Source of the DNA: Natrinema mahii | GTDB taxonomy: Archaea > Halobacteriota > Halobacteria > Halobacteriales > Natrialbaceae | Assembly: GCA_000690595.2 (NCBI GenBank) | Contig: JHUT02000003.1 | Coordinates: 124,001-188,000, forward strand | Reading direction: 5' to 3' | Length of the DNA stretch: 64,000 nt | Notes under the pieces: model-generated | The model's database searches: none | What the model was told of the DNA's origin: nothing | Seen by the model: only the letters and a program-made list of their open reading frames with translations | Shown here: piece by piece, positions 17,427-25,010 of the stretch | How positions within the stretch are numbered: the first letter of the stretch is position 1 | Layout: each line of letters starts with the position of its first letter | Position numbers and translations under genes: made by a program

Positions 17427-18571
17427 GCGATCACGACTTCGTTTCCGGCGGCAAGCCAATCGGCATCGAACGCGGCGAGGGACCGTTCCTCTACGGAACG
17501 GACGGCACGGAGTATCTCGACGTCGGCGCGAGCTACGCCTGTACGCCGCTCGGCCACTCTCACCCCGCGGTCGTCGACGCGGTCCAGGAGCAGGTCGCCG
17601 ACCTGACGTTCGTCGACTCCTCCTATCCCGTCCAGTCCCGCGAGGACGCCTACGCGGCGCTCGTGGCGTCGACGCCGGCGGGTCTGGATCAGGCGTGGTT
17701 CTGCAACTCCGGGACCGAGGCCAACGAGGCCGCCTTGAAGTTCGCCCGCTCGGCGACCGGCGACTCGAAGATCGTCGCCGCGACCCGGAGCTTCCACGGG
17801 CGGACGATGGGGTCGCTCGCGGCCACCTGGAAGGACAAGTACAAGAAACCGTTCGAGCCGCTGGCCGGCGACGTCGAGTTCGTTCCCTACGGCGACGACG
17901 AGGAACTGGCCGCCGCCGTCGACGACGAGACCGCGGCCGTCATCCTCGAGCCGATCCAGGGCGAGGGCGGGATCAACGTCCCGCCCGCGGGCTATCTCGA
18001 GGCCGCCCGCGAACTCACCGAGGCGGCCGGCGCGGCGCTCGTTCTCGACGAGGTCCAGACCGGCATGGGTCGGACGGGCTCGATGTGGGCCTGCCAGAAC
18101 GCGGGCGTCACGCCCGACGTCCTCACGACTGCGAAGGGGCTGGGCAACGGGCTGCCCGTCGGCGCGGTCGCGGTCGCGGATTGGATCGCCGACGGCGCGG
18201 CCTCGCACAACGCCACGTTCAGCGGCGGGCCGGTCGTCACCGCGGCCGTCCACGCGACGATCTCGACGCTGGTCGAGGAGGAGTACCCCGCCCACGCCGC
18301 CGAGATCGGCGACTACCTCGTCACCGAACTCGAGGCGGCACTCGGCGATTCAGTGCGCGAGGTCCGCGGCGAGGGCCTGCTCGTCGGCGTCGAGTTGAAA
18401 CGCGGTGCGAACCGCGTCGCCCGCGATCTCGCGATGAACCACCAGGTGCTGGCGCTGCCGGCCGGTCGAACCGTCCTCCGACTGCTCCCGCCGCTCGTCC
18501 TCGAGCGGGCCGAGGCCGATCGAGTCGTCGACGCGACCGCCGACGTCCTCGGAGCGACCGACGACGCATGA
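17423..18571 (+). CDS. argD: Acetylornithine/LysW-ornithine aminotransferase
   Basis: A 382-residue class III PLP aminotransferase. Conserved pieces include N-S-G-T-E-A-N-E-A-A-L-K-F-A-R, F-H-G-R-T-M-G-S-L, the L-V-L-D-E-V-Q-T-G-M-G-R-T-G PLP-binding Asp segment, and T-T-A-K-G-L-G-N-G with the Schiff-base Lys. It converts the carrier-bound semialdehyde to the ornithine derivative. It is joined by 4-base overlaps to argB before and argE after. Confidence 0.95.
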   Translation: MSDHDFVSGGKPIGIERGEGPFLYGTDGTEYLDVGASYACTPLGHSHPAVVDAVQEQVADLTFVDSSYPVQSREDAYAALVASTPAGLDQAWFCNSGTEANEAALKFARSATGDSKIVAATRSFHGRTMGSLAATWKDKYKKPFEPLAGDVEFVPYGDDEELAAAVDDETAAVILEPIQGEGGINVPPAGYLEAARELTEAAGAALVLDEVQTGMGRTGSMWACQNAGVTPDVLTTAKGLGNGLPVGAVAVADWIADGAASHNATFSGGPVVTAAVHATISTLVEEEYPAHAAEIGDYLVTELEAALGDSVREVRGEGLLVGVELKRGANRVARDLAMNHQVLALPAGRTVLRLLPPLVLERAEADRVVDATADVLGATDDA

Positions 18572-19635
18572 GCGCGAACGCCGACCCCTCGAGCGACGTG
18601 TCGGCCGCCGAGGCCCGCGAGTTGCTCGTCGATCTCGTCTCGATTCCCTCGCCGACCCGTGAGGAACGCGAGGCGGCCAAACGCCTCGTGGACTTCTTCG
18701 AGGCCCACGACCGGGAGGTCTGGATCGACGCGGTCGGGAACGTCCGCGCGCCGGCGGACGATTCCGTGTTGTTGACCTCACACATCGACACCGTACCGGG
18801 GGACATCCCCGTCGAGGTCGAGGAGACCGGCGACGACGAGATCCTCTGGGGTCGCGGCAGCGTCGACGCGACGGGGCCGCTGGCGGCGATGGCGGCCGCC
18901 GCCGTCCGCACCGGCGTCTCCTTCGTCGGCGTCGTCGGCGAGGAGATCGACTCGAAGGGGTCGCGCTACCTGGTCGACGACCGCGACGAGGCACCCGAAG
19001 CCGTCGTCAACGGCGAGCCCTCCGGCGCCGACGGGATCACGCTAGGGTATCGCGGCCTGATCGCCGGGACGTACGTCGCGACCAGCGAGTCCGGTCACAC
19101 GTCCCGACCGGACCCGAACGCGATCCAACACGCCGTCCGCTGGTGGTCGGCCGTCGAGGCGTACTTCGAAGGCGACGAGTACGAACCGGTCTTCGAGCAG
19201 GTGACGACCAAGCCGGTCGACATCGAGGGCGGCGTCAGCGACGACGGCCTCTCCGTCGAGGCCACGATGGACGTCCAGTTGCGCGTGCCGCCGGCCCTCG
19301 ACGTCGGGACCGTCCGCGAGGCCGCCGAGGCCGAACTCGAGGTCGGGACCGTCACCTGGAAGGACAAGGTCCCGCCGGTGATGATGAGCCCGCGGACGCC
19401 GGTCGCACGGGCGTTTCGCGTCGCCATCCGCAAGGAGGGCGACGATCCGCGTCTGGTGCGAAAGACCGGCACGAGCGACATGAACATCTACGCTGGGGCC
19501 TGGGACTGTCCGATGGTCACCTACGGGCCCGGCAACTCGGACCTCGATCACGCGCCCGACGAGCGACTGCCGCTGTCGGAGTTCGACCGGTCGGTGTCGG
19601 TCCTCGAGCGCGTCGCACGGACACTCAGTGAGTAA
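18568..19635 (+). CDS. argE: LysW-ornithine/lysine deacylase (M20 family, LysK/ArgE-like)
   Basis: A 355-residue zinc hydrolase starting at ATG 18568, which overlaps the argD stop by 4 bases; the much longer upstream frame is a shadow of argD. Metal-site motifs are L-L-T-S-H-I-D-T-V-P-G, G-R-G-S-V-D-A-T-G-P and V-G-E-E-I-D-S-K-G-S, the order and spacing of LysK-type M20 peptidases. It releases ornithine from the LysW carrier. The next gene, argF, starts 22 bases beyond its stop. Confidence 0.94.
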   Translation: MSANADPSSDVSAAEARELLVDLVSIPSPTREEREAAKRLVDFFEAHDREVWIDAVGNVRAPADDSVLLTSHIDTVPGDIPVEVEETGDDEILWGRGSVDATGPLAAMAAAAVRTGVSFVGVVGEEIDSKGSRYLVDDRDEAPEAVVNGEPSGADGITLGYRGLIAGTYVATSESGHTSRPDPNAIQHAVRWWSAVEAYFEGDEYEPVFEQVTTKPVDIEGGVSDDGLSVEATMDVQLRVPPALDVGTVREAAEAELEVGTVTWKDKVPPVMMSPRTPVARAFRVAIRKEGDDPRLVRKTGTSDMNIYAGAWDCPMVTYGPGNSDLDHAPDERLPLSEFDRSVSVLERVARTLSE

Positions 19636-19657
19636 CAGTCGTTTTCCATACCATACC

Positions 19658-20587
19658 ATGACAACAGCAACGAACGAGACGGAACCGAGACACTTCCTCG
19701 ACGTCGACGACCTCTCCGAGGCGGAACTGCTCGCAGTGCTGGACAGGGCCGACGAGTACAAACGCGCCGTCGACAACGGCGACGACCACGCCGACCTGTC
19801 CGGACAGACGCTGGGAATGCTCTTCCAGAAGGCGAGTACCCGCACCCGCGTCTCCTTCGAGACGGGCATGACCCAACTCGGCGGGCACGCGATCTTCCTC
19901 GGAGAAGACGATATCCAACTCGGCCGCGGCGAACCGCTGAAAGACACCTCGCGTGCGCTCTCGCGGTACGTCGACGCGGTCATGGCCCGCGTCTTCAAAC
20001 ACGAGAACGTCGAGGTCCTCGCCGAGTACTCCTCGGTGCCGATCGTCAACGGCCTCACCGACGACGCCCACCCCTGCCAGACGCTCGCAGATCTGTTGAC
20101 GATCCGCGAACACGAGGACGGTTTCGAAGATGTCTCGGCGGCCTGGATCGGTGACGGAAACAACGTCGCCCAGTCGTTCGCGCTCGGTGCCGCACTGACC
20201 GACATGGACCTGACGATCGCGACGCCGGAGGGATACGAGGTCGACGACGGCGTCCTCGAGCGAGCCCGCGAGTTGGGCGGCGATCCGACGGTCACGACCG
20301 ACCCCGTCGAGGCCGCCACCGACGCCGACGTCATCTACACGGACGTCTGGATCTCGATGGGCCAGGAGGACGAACGCGACGTCCGGATGAACGACTTCGA
20401 GGGCTTCCAGGTCAACGCGGACCTGCTCGAGAACGCCCCCGACGCCTCGGTCATGCACTGTCTCCCCGCCCACCGCGGCGAGGAGATCACCGATGCCGTC
20501 ATCGAGGGCGATCGCTCGGTCGTCTTCGACCAGGCCGAGAACCGACTGCACGCCCAGAAGGCGTTGTTGAGCTGGCTGCTCGAGTAG
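19658..20587 (+). CDS. argF: Ornithine carbamoyltransferase
   Basis: A 309-residue enzyme from ATG 19658; a GTG at 19628 overlapping argE is less likely. The carbamoyl-phosphate loop S-T-R-T-R-V-S-F-E, the H-P-C-Q-T-L-A-D-L motif and the H-C-L-P-A-H-R-G ornithine loop are intact. It makes citrulline for argG, closing the pathway encoded by this cluster. Its last 28 bases are repeated downstream (20682-20709), a duplication described separately. Confidence 0.96.
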   Translation: MTTATNETEPRHFLDVDDLSEAELLAVLDRADEYKRAVDNGDDHADLSGQTLGMLFQKASTRTRVSFETGMTQLGGHAIFLGEDDIQLGRGEPLKDTSRALSRYVDAVMARVFKHENVEVLAEYSSVPIVNGLTDDAHPCQTLADLLTIREHEDGFEDVSAAWIGDGNNVAQSFALGAALTDMDLTIATPEGYEVDDGVLERARELGGDPTVTTDPVEAATDADVIYTDVWISMGQEDERDVRMNDFEGFQVNADLLENAPDASVMHCLPAHRGEEITDAVIEGDRSVVFDQAENRLHAQKALLSWLLE

Positions 20588-20709
20588 TACCGGCCGCGAG
20601 TGAAACGAGCGGGCGGCTTTTTGCTCCAGATTTTTGCGCGAGCGGTCAGCGTAGCTGACCCGAGCGGAAAACGGTGGCCACGAAGGCGTTGTTGAGCTGG
20701 CTGCTCGAG
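20557..20709 (+). repeat. Duplicated 3' end of argF
   Basis: The final 28 bases of argF before its stop (20557-20584) recur exactly at 20682-20709, 125 bases further on and on the same strand. The second copy is outside any gene and has no stop codon at the matching place. The spacer includes a short hairpin (ggtcagc-gta-gctgacc at 20645-20661). This looks like the scar of an insertion or slippage at the argF 3' end. Confidence 0.85.
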
Positions 20710-20741
20710 CGAACTCGAGCCGCGATCGCCGTCGTGGTGGG

Positions 20742-20779
20742 AATCTCAGCCTCGGTTGGGGATCTCAGCCTCGGTAGGT
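20742..20779. repeat. 19-base tandem duplication at a gene end
   Basis: Two adjacent 19-base units, 20742-20760 and 20761-20779, agree at 16 positions. The second contains the stop of the leftward membrane gene; the first is a degraded copy of that 3' end. With the argF duplication 60 bases away, both gene ends facing this spacer have been copied. Confidence 0.75.
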
Positions 20780-21250
20780 GTCCAGCCGCGGGACGACGGC
20801 CGCGTACGCGATCCCGAGGCCGAGACCGTAGACGACGTGGTCGACGATCGGGCCGGCTGCGAGCGGATCGATCGGCGTCGACAGCGAGAGCAGGTGCGGC
20901 GCGAGAACGAGGTTCCAGCCGATGACGATGTTGCCGAGCCACAGGGCGATCCCGTAGCCGAGGCCGAGGACGGCACCCGCGGGAACCGACTCCGAAAACG
21001 AGCGCAGCCGTCGGTGGTAGACGACCAGCCCGTATCCGGTCGCGAAGATGGCGCTGTACCCGATATGGAGGACCCACCACAACTGCATCTCGGGCAGCGT
21101 CGTGAGGACGCCGGTGGTCGGTCCGATGTCGCCGACTATCGTCAGGGCCGGTCGGATCGCTCCGACCAGTCCGCCGAGGAGGACCGCGTACGGCCAGTAC
21201 GAGTGGACGACGAGCGATCGGTCGGCGTGGTGTGCATGGTTAGTCGACAT
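20765..21250 (-). CDS. Uncharacterised multi-pass membrane protein (161 aa)
   Basis: Started at ATG 21250 (M-S-T-N-H-A-H-H-A-D); the longer frame upstream is not membrane-like. A His-rich N-terminus (three His within ten residues) precedes about four helices: roughly residues 22-42, 56-76, 92-112 and 134-152. Polar residues in the helices include a conserved-looking G-D-I-G-P and an N in G-N-I-V-I-G-W-N. No family was recognised. The 3' end carries a tandem duplication. It converges on argF. Confidence 0.75.
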   Translation of the reverse strand: MSTNHAHHADRSLVVHSYWPYAVLLGGLVGAIRPALTIVGDIGPTTGVLTTLPEMQLWWVLHIGYSAIFATGYGLVVYHRRLRSFSESVPAGAVLGLGYGIALWLGNIVIGWNLVLAPHLLSLSTPIDPLAAGPIVDHVVYGLGLGIAYAAVVPRLDTYRG

Positions 21251-21649
21251 ATGCGACGCTTGGGACGGCGTTCGAATATACGTCCAGTGACGTTTCCAGA
21301 TGGTGGGAACGAGCGCCCAGCAAACCCCTTTCGGCCCGTTGGCCAGCACCGGTATCATCCCGCCTGAACGATTCTGTTACTGATCACCCCACTGCCATCC
21401 GACTGCTATCGTAGCTCTTGAAACGATTTCTACACCGATCACAACGCTGTCCTGCGATCGGGTGTGCAGTGAGTTTCAAGAGCTACTATAGAAACCGCTC
21501 CCTCGTTCGCAGCTTCCCGCTCCGGAACCGTCGGCCCACGATCCGACGCCACCGCCGATTAATACGTTGTTTCTGCGATATAACGAGTCCCATACCTGTT
21601 GAATCGACAGCAGGTATTATACCGGAACTGCTGGTCACTGGAATTTACA
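21251..21649. other. 399-base intergenic region with an MITE-like inverted repeat
   Basis: It holds the promoter side of the leftward membrane gene, an 86-base inverted-repeat element (21406-21491), and an AT-rich stretch before the micro-ORF at 21650. No credible long coding frame is present. Confidence 0.5.
21406..21491. repeat. 86-base inverted-repeat (MITE-like) element
   Basis: Terminal arms of 19 bases (21406-21424 and 21473-21491) are reverse complements with one mismatch; the core is ctcttgaaac/gtttcaagag. Between them a shorter imperfect pairing (accgatc near 21434 with gatcggg near 21455) extends the palindrome. The form fits a miniature inverted-repeat element or a long cruciform. 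No transposase is inside it. Confidence 0.7.
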
Positions 21650-21727
21650 ATGTGGTTCAGATTCGTCCTCGCCGCGTTGCTCATGCTACTGGGGCCGATA
21701 GCGCTGCTCGTCGTCTCCCTGCTGTAG
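21650..21727 (+). CDS. Possible 25-residue membrane micropeptide
   Basis: ATG 21650 to TAG 21725-21727 gives M-W-F-R followed by a continuous Leu/Ala/Val helix, a complete transmembrane span with a basic N-terminus. It lies between the inverted-repeat element and a regulatory gene. The length is below most annotation cut-offs; support is only the clean helix and start. Confidence 0.35.
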   Translation: MWFRFVLAALLMLLGPIALLVVSLL

Positions 21728-21805
21728 CGAGGACATCGTGGCTGGAGTCGGTCGTGACGAACGACTGCCGACGGGTATTTTGACGCGCTCACCCGTAGGT
21801 GCGGT

Positions 21806-22189
21806 ATGGCCGAGACCCCTCAGCATCGCCTCGGGGAACTGATGGAGGAATCGAACCCGGCGTTCGAAGCGGTGATGAGTTGCGTGTTCGGAATCGAGGA
21901 CCACGAGACGCGGACCTATCTCGTCCTCTGTGATCGGCCCGGGAGTACGATCGAGGAACTGGCCACGGCCCTCGAGCGCGACCGGAGTACGGTCACCCGG
22001 TCGCTGTCGACGCTCCGGGACCGCGGACTCGTGTCCCGGGACCGGCGGCTGCTCGACGGCGGCGGCGACGTCTACCAGTATACGGCCACGTCGCTGCCCG
22101 AGGCCAAGGCAATGCTCCACGAGGCGCTGGACGCCTGGACCGCGACGGTCCACGACGTGATCGACGAGTTCGACGACGGGGCCGACTGA
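21806..22189 (+). CDS. Winged-helix transcriptional regulator (TrmB/MarR-like)
   Basis: A 127-residue protein with a helix-turn-helix at about residues 52-80 (S-T-I-E-E-L-A-T-A-L-E-R-D-R-S-T-V-T-R-S-L) and a Gly-rich wing (D-G-G-G-D-V-Y-Q-Y). The N-terminal 30 residues include a helix with M-S-C, and the C-terminal helix may dimerise. The target is unknown. An arrangement of this kind is common among haloarchaeal helix-turn-helix repressors. It precedes thrC by 56 bases on the same strand, so autoregulation or thrC control is possible. Confidence 0.85.
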   Translation: MAETPQHRLGELMEESNPAFEAVMSCVFGIEDHETRTYLVLCDRPGSTIEELATALERDRSTVTRSLSTLRDRGLVSRDRRLLDGGGDVYQYTATSLPEAKAMLHEALDAWTATVHDVIDEFDDGAD

Positions 22190-22244
22190 GTCGCCCACCG
22201 CGGAATCCGCCCACTTTTTGCCCCTGCGGTCCTCCCCTCCGACA

Positions 22245-23504
22245 ATGAGTCTCAGTCTCTCGGCCGAGCAACCCGACCAGCCCGCCGACGCCGACGACGG
22301 CGTCTGGCTCGAGTGCATCGAGTGCGGCGAAACTTTCGCTCCGTTCGACGACGTCCGTTACACCTGCGACGACTGTGACGGCCTCCTCGAGGTTCGCTAC
22401 GCCGACCTGCCGACGTTCGACGACTTCGAGGGCGAGGGCGTCTGGCGCTACGCCGACGCCCTGCCGTTCGAGGCCGGCGTCTCGATCCAGGAGGGCGCGA
22501 CCCCGCTGTACGAGGTCCCCCGCCTCGAGGAGGACGTCGGGATCGAGGCCCTGCGGATCAAACACGAAGGGATGAACCCGACGGGCTCGTTCAAGGACCG
22601 CGGCATGACCGTCGGCGTCAAGGTCGCAAAAGAACTCGGCGTCGACCGACTGGCCTGTGCTTCGACGGGCAACACCAGCGCCGCCCTGGCCGCCTACGGC
22701 TCCCGTGGCGGAATGCAGACGCTCGTCCTCTTGCCCGCGGGCAAGGTCGCGGCCGGCAAGATCGCACAGGCCAGCCTCCACGGCGCGCGCATCCTCGAGG
22801 TCGACGGCAACTTCGACGCCTGTCTCGACATCGTCCAGGAACTCGCGGGCCAGGGCGAGGCCTACCTGCTGAACTCGCTGAACCCCTTCCGACTCGAGGG
22901 CCAGAAGACGATCGGCCTCGAGATTCTCGAGGGCTTTCTCGCCGACTACGACACCGTCCCGGACCGGATCGTCCTCCCGGTCGGCAACGCCGGCAACACG
23001 TCGGCGCTGTACAAGGCCTTCCGCGAGCTCGTTCAGGCCGGCGCGCTCGACGAGGGCGACGTGCCGAAACTGACCGGCGTGCAGGCCGAGGGGGCCGCGC
23101 CGATGGTCGAAGCGATCGAGAACGGGGCCGACGAGGTCCGCCGCTGGGAAGAGGTCGAGACCCGCGCGACCGCGATCCGGATCGGGAACCCGGTCAACGC
23201 GCCGAAGGCACTGCCCGGCATCCGGGAGACCGGCGGGACCGCCGTGGCGGTTTCCGACGAGGAGATCACCGAGGCCCAACGGGACATCGCCGCCGAGGGA
23301 ATCGGCGTCGAGCCGGCCTCCGCGGCCTCCGTCGCCGGCCTGCGAAAACTCCGAGCCGAGGGGATCGTCGACGACGACGAGCGCGTCGCCTGTCTCACCA
23401 CCGGCCACCTGCTCAAAGACCCCGACGCCGCCGCTGCGGCGGGGAGCGAACCCGAACCCGTGCCGGCCGATACGCAGGGCGTGCTCGACCATCTTCAGGA
23501 GTAA
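22245..23504 (+). CDS. thrC: Threonine synthase
   Basis: A 419-residue enzyme started at ATG 22245 rather than the frame's earlier codon. An N-terminal zinc ribbon (C24, C27, C41, C44) is followed by the PLP domain with the Schiff-base lysine K117 in N-P-T-G-S-F-K-D-R-G and the G-N-A-G-N-T-S phosphate loop. It converts O-phosphohomoserine to threonine. It appears monocistronic, with a pyrimidine-rich leader just upstream. Confidence 0.95.
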   Translation: MSLSLSAEQPDQPADADDGVWLECIECGETFAPFDDVRYTCDDCDGLLEVRYADLPTFDDFEGEGVWRYADALPFEAGVSIQEGATPLYEVPRLEEDVGIEALRIKHEGMNPTGSFKDRGMTVGVKVAKELGVDRLACASTGNTSAALAAYGSRGGMQTLVLLPAGKVAAGKIAQASLHGARILEVDGNFDACLDIVQELAGQGEAYLLNSLNPFRLEGQKTIGLEILEGFLADYDTVPDRIVLPVGNAGNTSALYKAFRELVQAGALDEGDVPKLTGVQAEGAAPMVEAIENGADEVRRWEEVETRATAIRIGNPVNAPKALPGIRETGGTAVAVSDEEITEAQRDIAAEGIGVEPASAASVAGLRKLRAEGIVDDDERVACLTTGHLLKDPDAAAAAGSEPEPVPADTQGVLDHLQE

Positions 23505-23594
23505 CGTCGGCCGGACGCACGACCGGCGTCGGACGCGTCTGACACTCGACTGACTGACCTTTTTCGGATCCAGTGTCGAACCCGTAAGCGAGCC

Positions 23595-23939
23595 ATGTCC
23601 ACCGAGCAACGAGGTCCCACTCCGGCCGCTCCCGCCGACGAACGGACTCGTCTCACCGACCACACCCCGACCGCCCGACACCACACCCGGCGGTCTCGTC
23701 CCCCGAACGGGTCCGCGGGCCGTCCCGATTCCCACGACGTGCCACTCTCCGCTCGGATCGAACGAACCCGCCTCCGAGTTCGGATCGCCGCGCTCGAGCG
23801 ACTCGTCGCGATGAGCGAAACCCGCCGACAGGCCGTTATCGACCGGTACGAACGGGTGCTGGCGGACCGAGACGATTCGACCCGGGACGGCTCAGATCCG
23901 TCGTCGTCATCGCTGTTGGCTCAGCTACTCGGCTCCTGA
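23595..23939 (+). CDS. Haloarchaeal conserved-type protein of unknown function (114 aa)
   Basis: A low-complexity, Arg/Pro/Thr-rich first half leads to a helical segment (about residues 50-92: L-S-A-R-I-E-R-T-R-L-R-V-R-I-A-A-L-E-R-L) that could form a coiled coil, then a Ser/Asp-rich end. No motif of known function is present. The regular heptad-like helix supports a real protein. It sits between thrC and tfb, all rightward. Confidence 0.6.
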   Translation: MSTEQRGPTPAAPADERTRLTDHTPTARHHTRRSRPPNGSAGRPDSHDVPLSARIERTRLRVRIAALERLVAMSETRRQAVIDRYERVLADRDDSTRDGSDPSSSSLLAQLLGS

Positions 23940-24020
23940 CCCCACTCCGTTTTAATTTATACATTCCTACATTTTAAATATCAGGGGTGGCCAATCTGTT
24001 ATAGGGAGAACAAATAACCG

Positions 24021-24947
24021 ATGGCAGATACGGCTGCAGTCTGTCCCGAATGCGATGGCAGATTACGGCAGAGAGGTACCGAAATCGTGTGTGAGGACTG
24101 CGGACTCGTCTCCGGCGAGGATTCGATCGATCGCGGCCCGGAATGGCGGTCCTTCGAGGACGAGGACACCGATCGACGACGGACCGGCGCGCCGCTTACC
24201 CGCTCGAGACACGATCGCGGACTGTCCACGGAGATCGGCTACGGCTCCGGCTCCGATTCGGGATACAGCTCCCGGCTGACCGGCCGGAAGCGCCGACAGA
24301 TCGCTCGCCTCCGCAGGGAACACAACCGCGCCCGCATCTCCTCGAAAGTCGAACGGAATCAGGTCTACGGGTTCGCCGAAATCAGACGGATTACCGCCTC
24401 GCTCTCCTTGCCGGAGTCGGCCAGGGAGCAGGCCTGTGCCCTCTTCGAGTCCGCACAGTCCGAGGGGCTCTTTCAGGGCCGCTCGCTCGAGGGGTTCGCG
24501 GCCGCCGCCATCTACGCGACTTGCCGGACCCGGTCGATCGCCCGGACGACCGACGAGATCGCCGACACGGCCCGCGCCGACGGCGACGAACTCTCCGTCG
24601 CTTACGACGCGCTGAATCGCGAACTCGGGCTCCCGACCGGGCCGATCGACCCCACCGAGTACCTGCCGCGATACGCCTCGAAACTCGAAGTCGGCACGGC
24701 CGTCGAGCAACGCGCCCGCGATCACGTCGAGACCCTGCTCGAGGCGGGGCAGATCGGCGGGCGAAACCCGAGCGGCGTCGCCGCGGCCTGTCTCTACAAG
24801 GCTGCCGGGGAACGCGAGGACTGGCCAACGCTCACCCAGGCCACGGCGGCCGAGGTCGCCGACGTCGCGCCGGTGACGATCCGGTCGACCGTCGTCGATC
24901 TCAGGGAACTCGGCTCGGCCGACCCGGTAGCCAGTTCGCTGGACTGA
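24021..24947 (+). CDS. tfb: Transcription initiation factor IIB (TFB)
   Basis: A 308-residue TFB. The N-terminal zinc ribbon has C8/C11 and C24/C27 (C-P-E-C, C-E-D-C-G), followed by the B-finger/linker (R-G-P-E-W-R-S-F) and two cyclin-like repeats (about residues 105-200 and 210-300). It bridges TBP-TATA and RNA polymerase at promoters. Haloarchaea carry several TFBs, so this is one of a set. An AT-rich promoter region lies at 23950-24005. Its 3' end converges on the mcm gene 63 bases away. Confidence 0.95.
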   Translation: MADTAAVCPECDGRLRQRGTEIVCEDCGLVSGEDSIDRGPEWRSFEDEDTDRRRTGAPLTRSRHDRGLSTEIGYGSGSDSGYSSRLTGRKRRQIARLRREHNRARISSKVERNQVYGFAEIRRITASLSLPESAREQACALFESAQSEGLFQGRSLEGFAAAAIYATCRTRSIARTTDEIADTARADGDELSVAYDALNRELGLPTGPIDPTEYLPRYASKLEVGTAVEQRARDHVETLLEAGQIGGRNPSGVAAACLYKAAGEREDWPTLTQATAAEVADVAPVTIRSTVVDLRELGSADPVASSLD

Positions 24948-25010
24948 TCGGGGAGCCGATTCGTCCGTCGCAATCGAGCCGTCAGTTCGACCGCGTCCGA
25001 AAAGCTCGGC

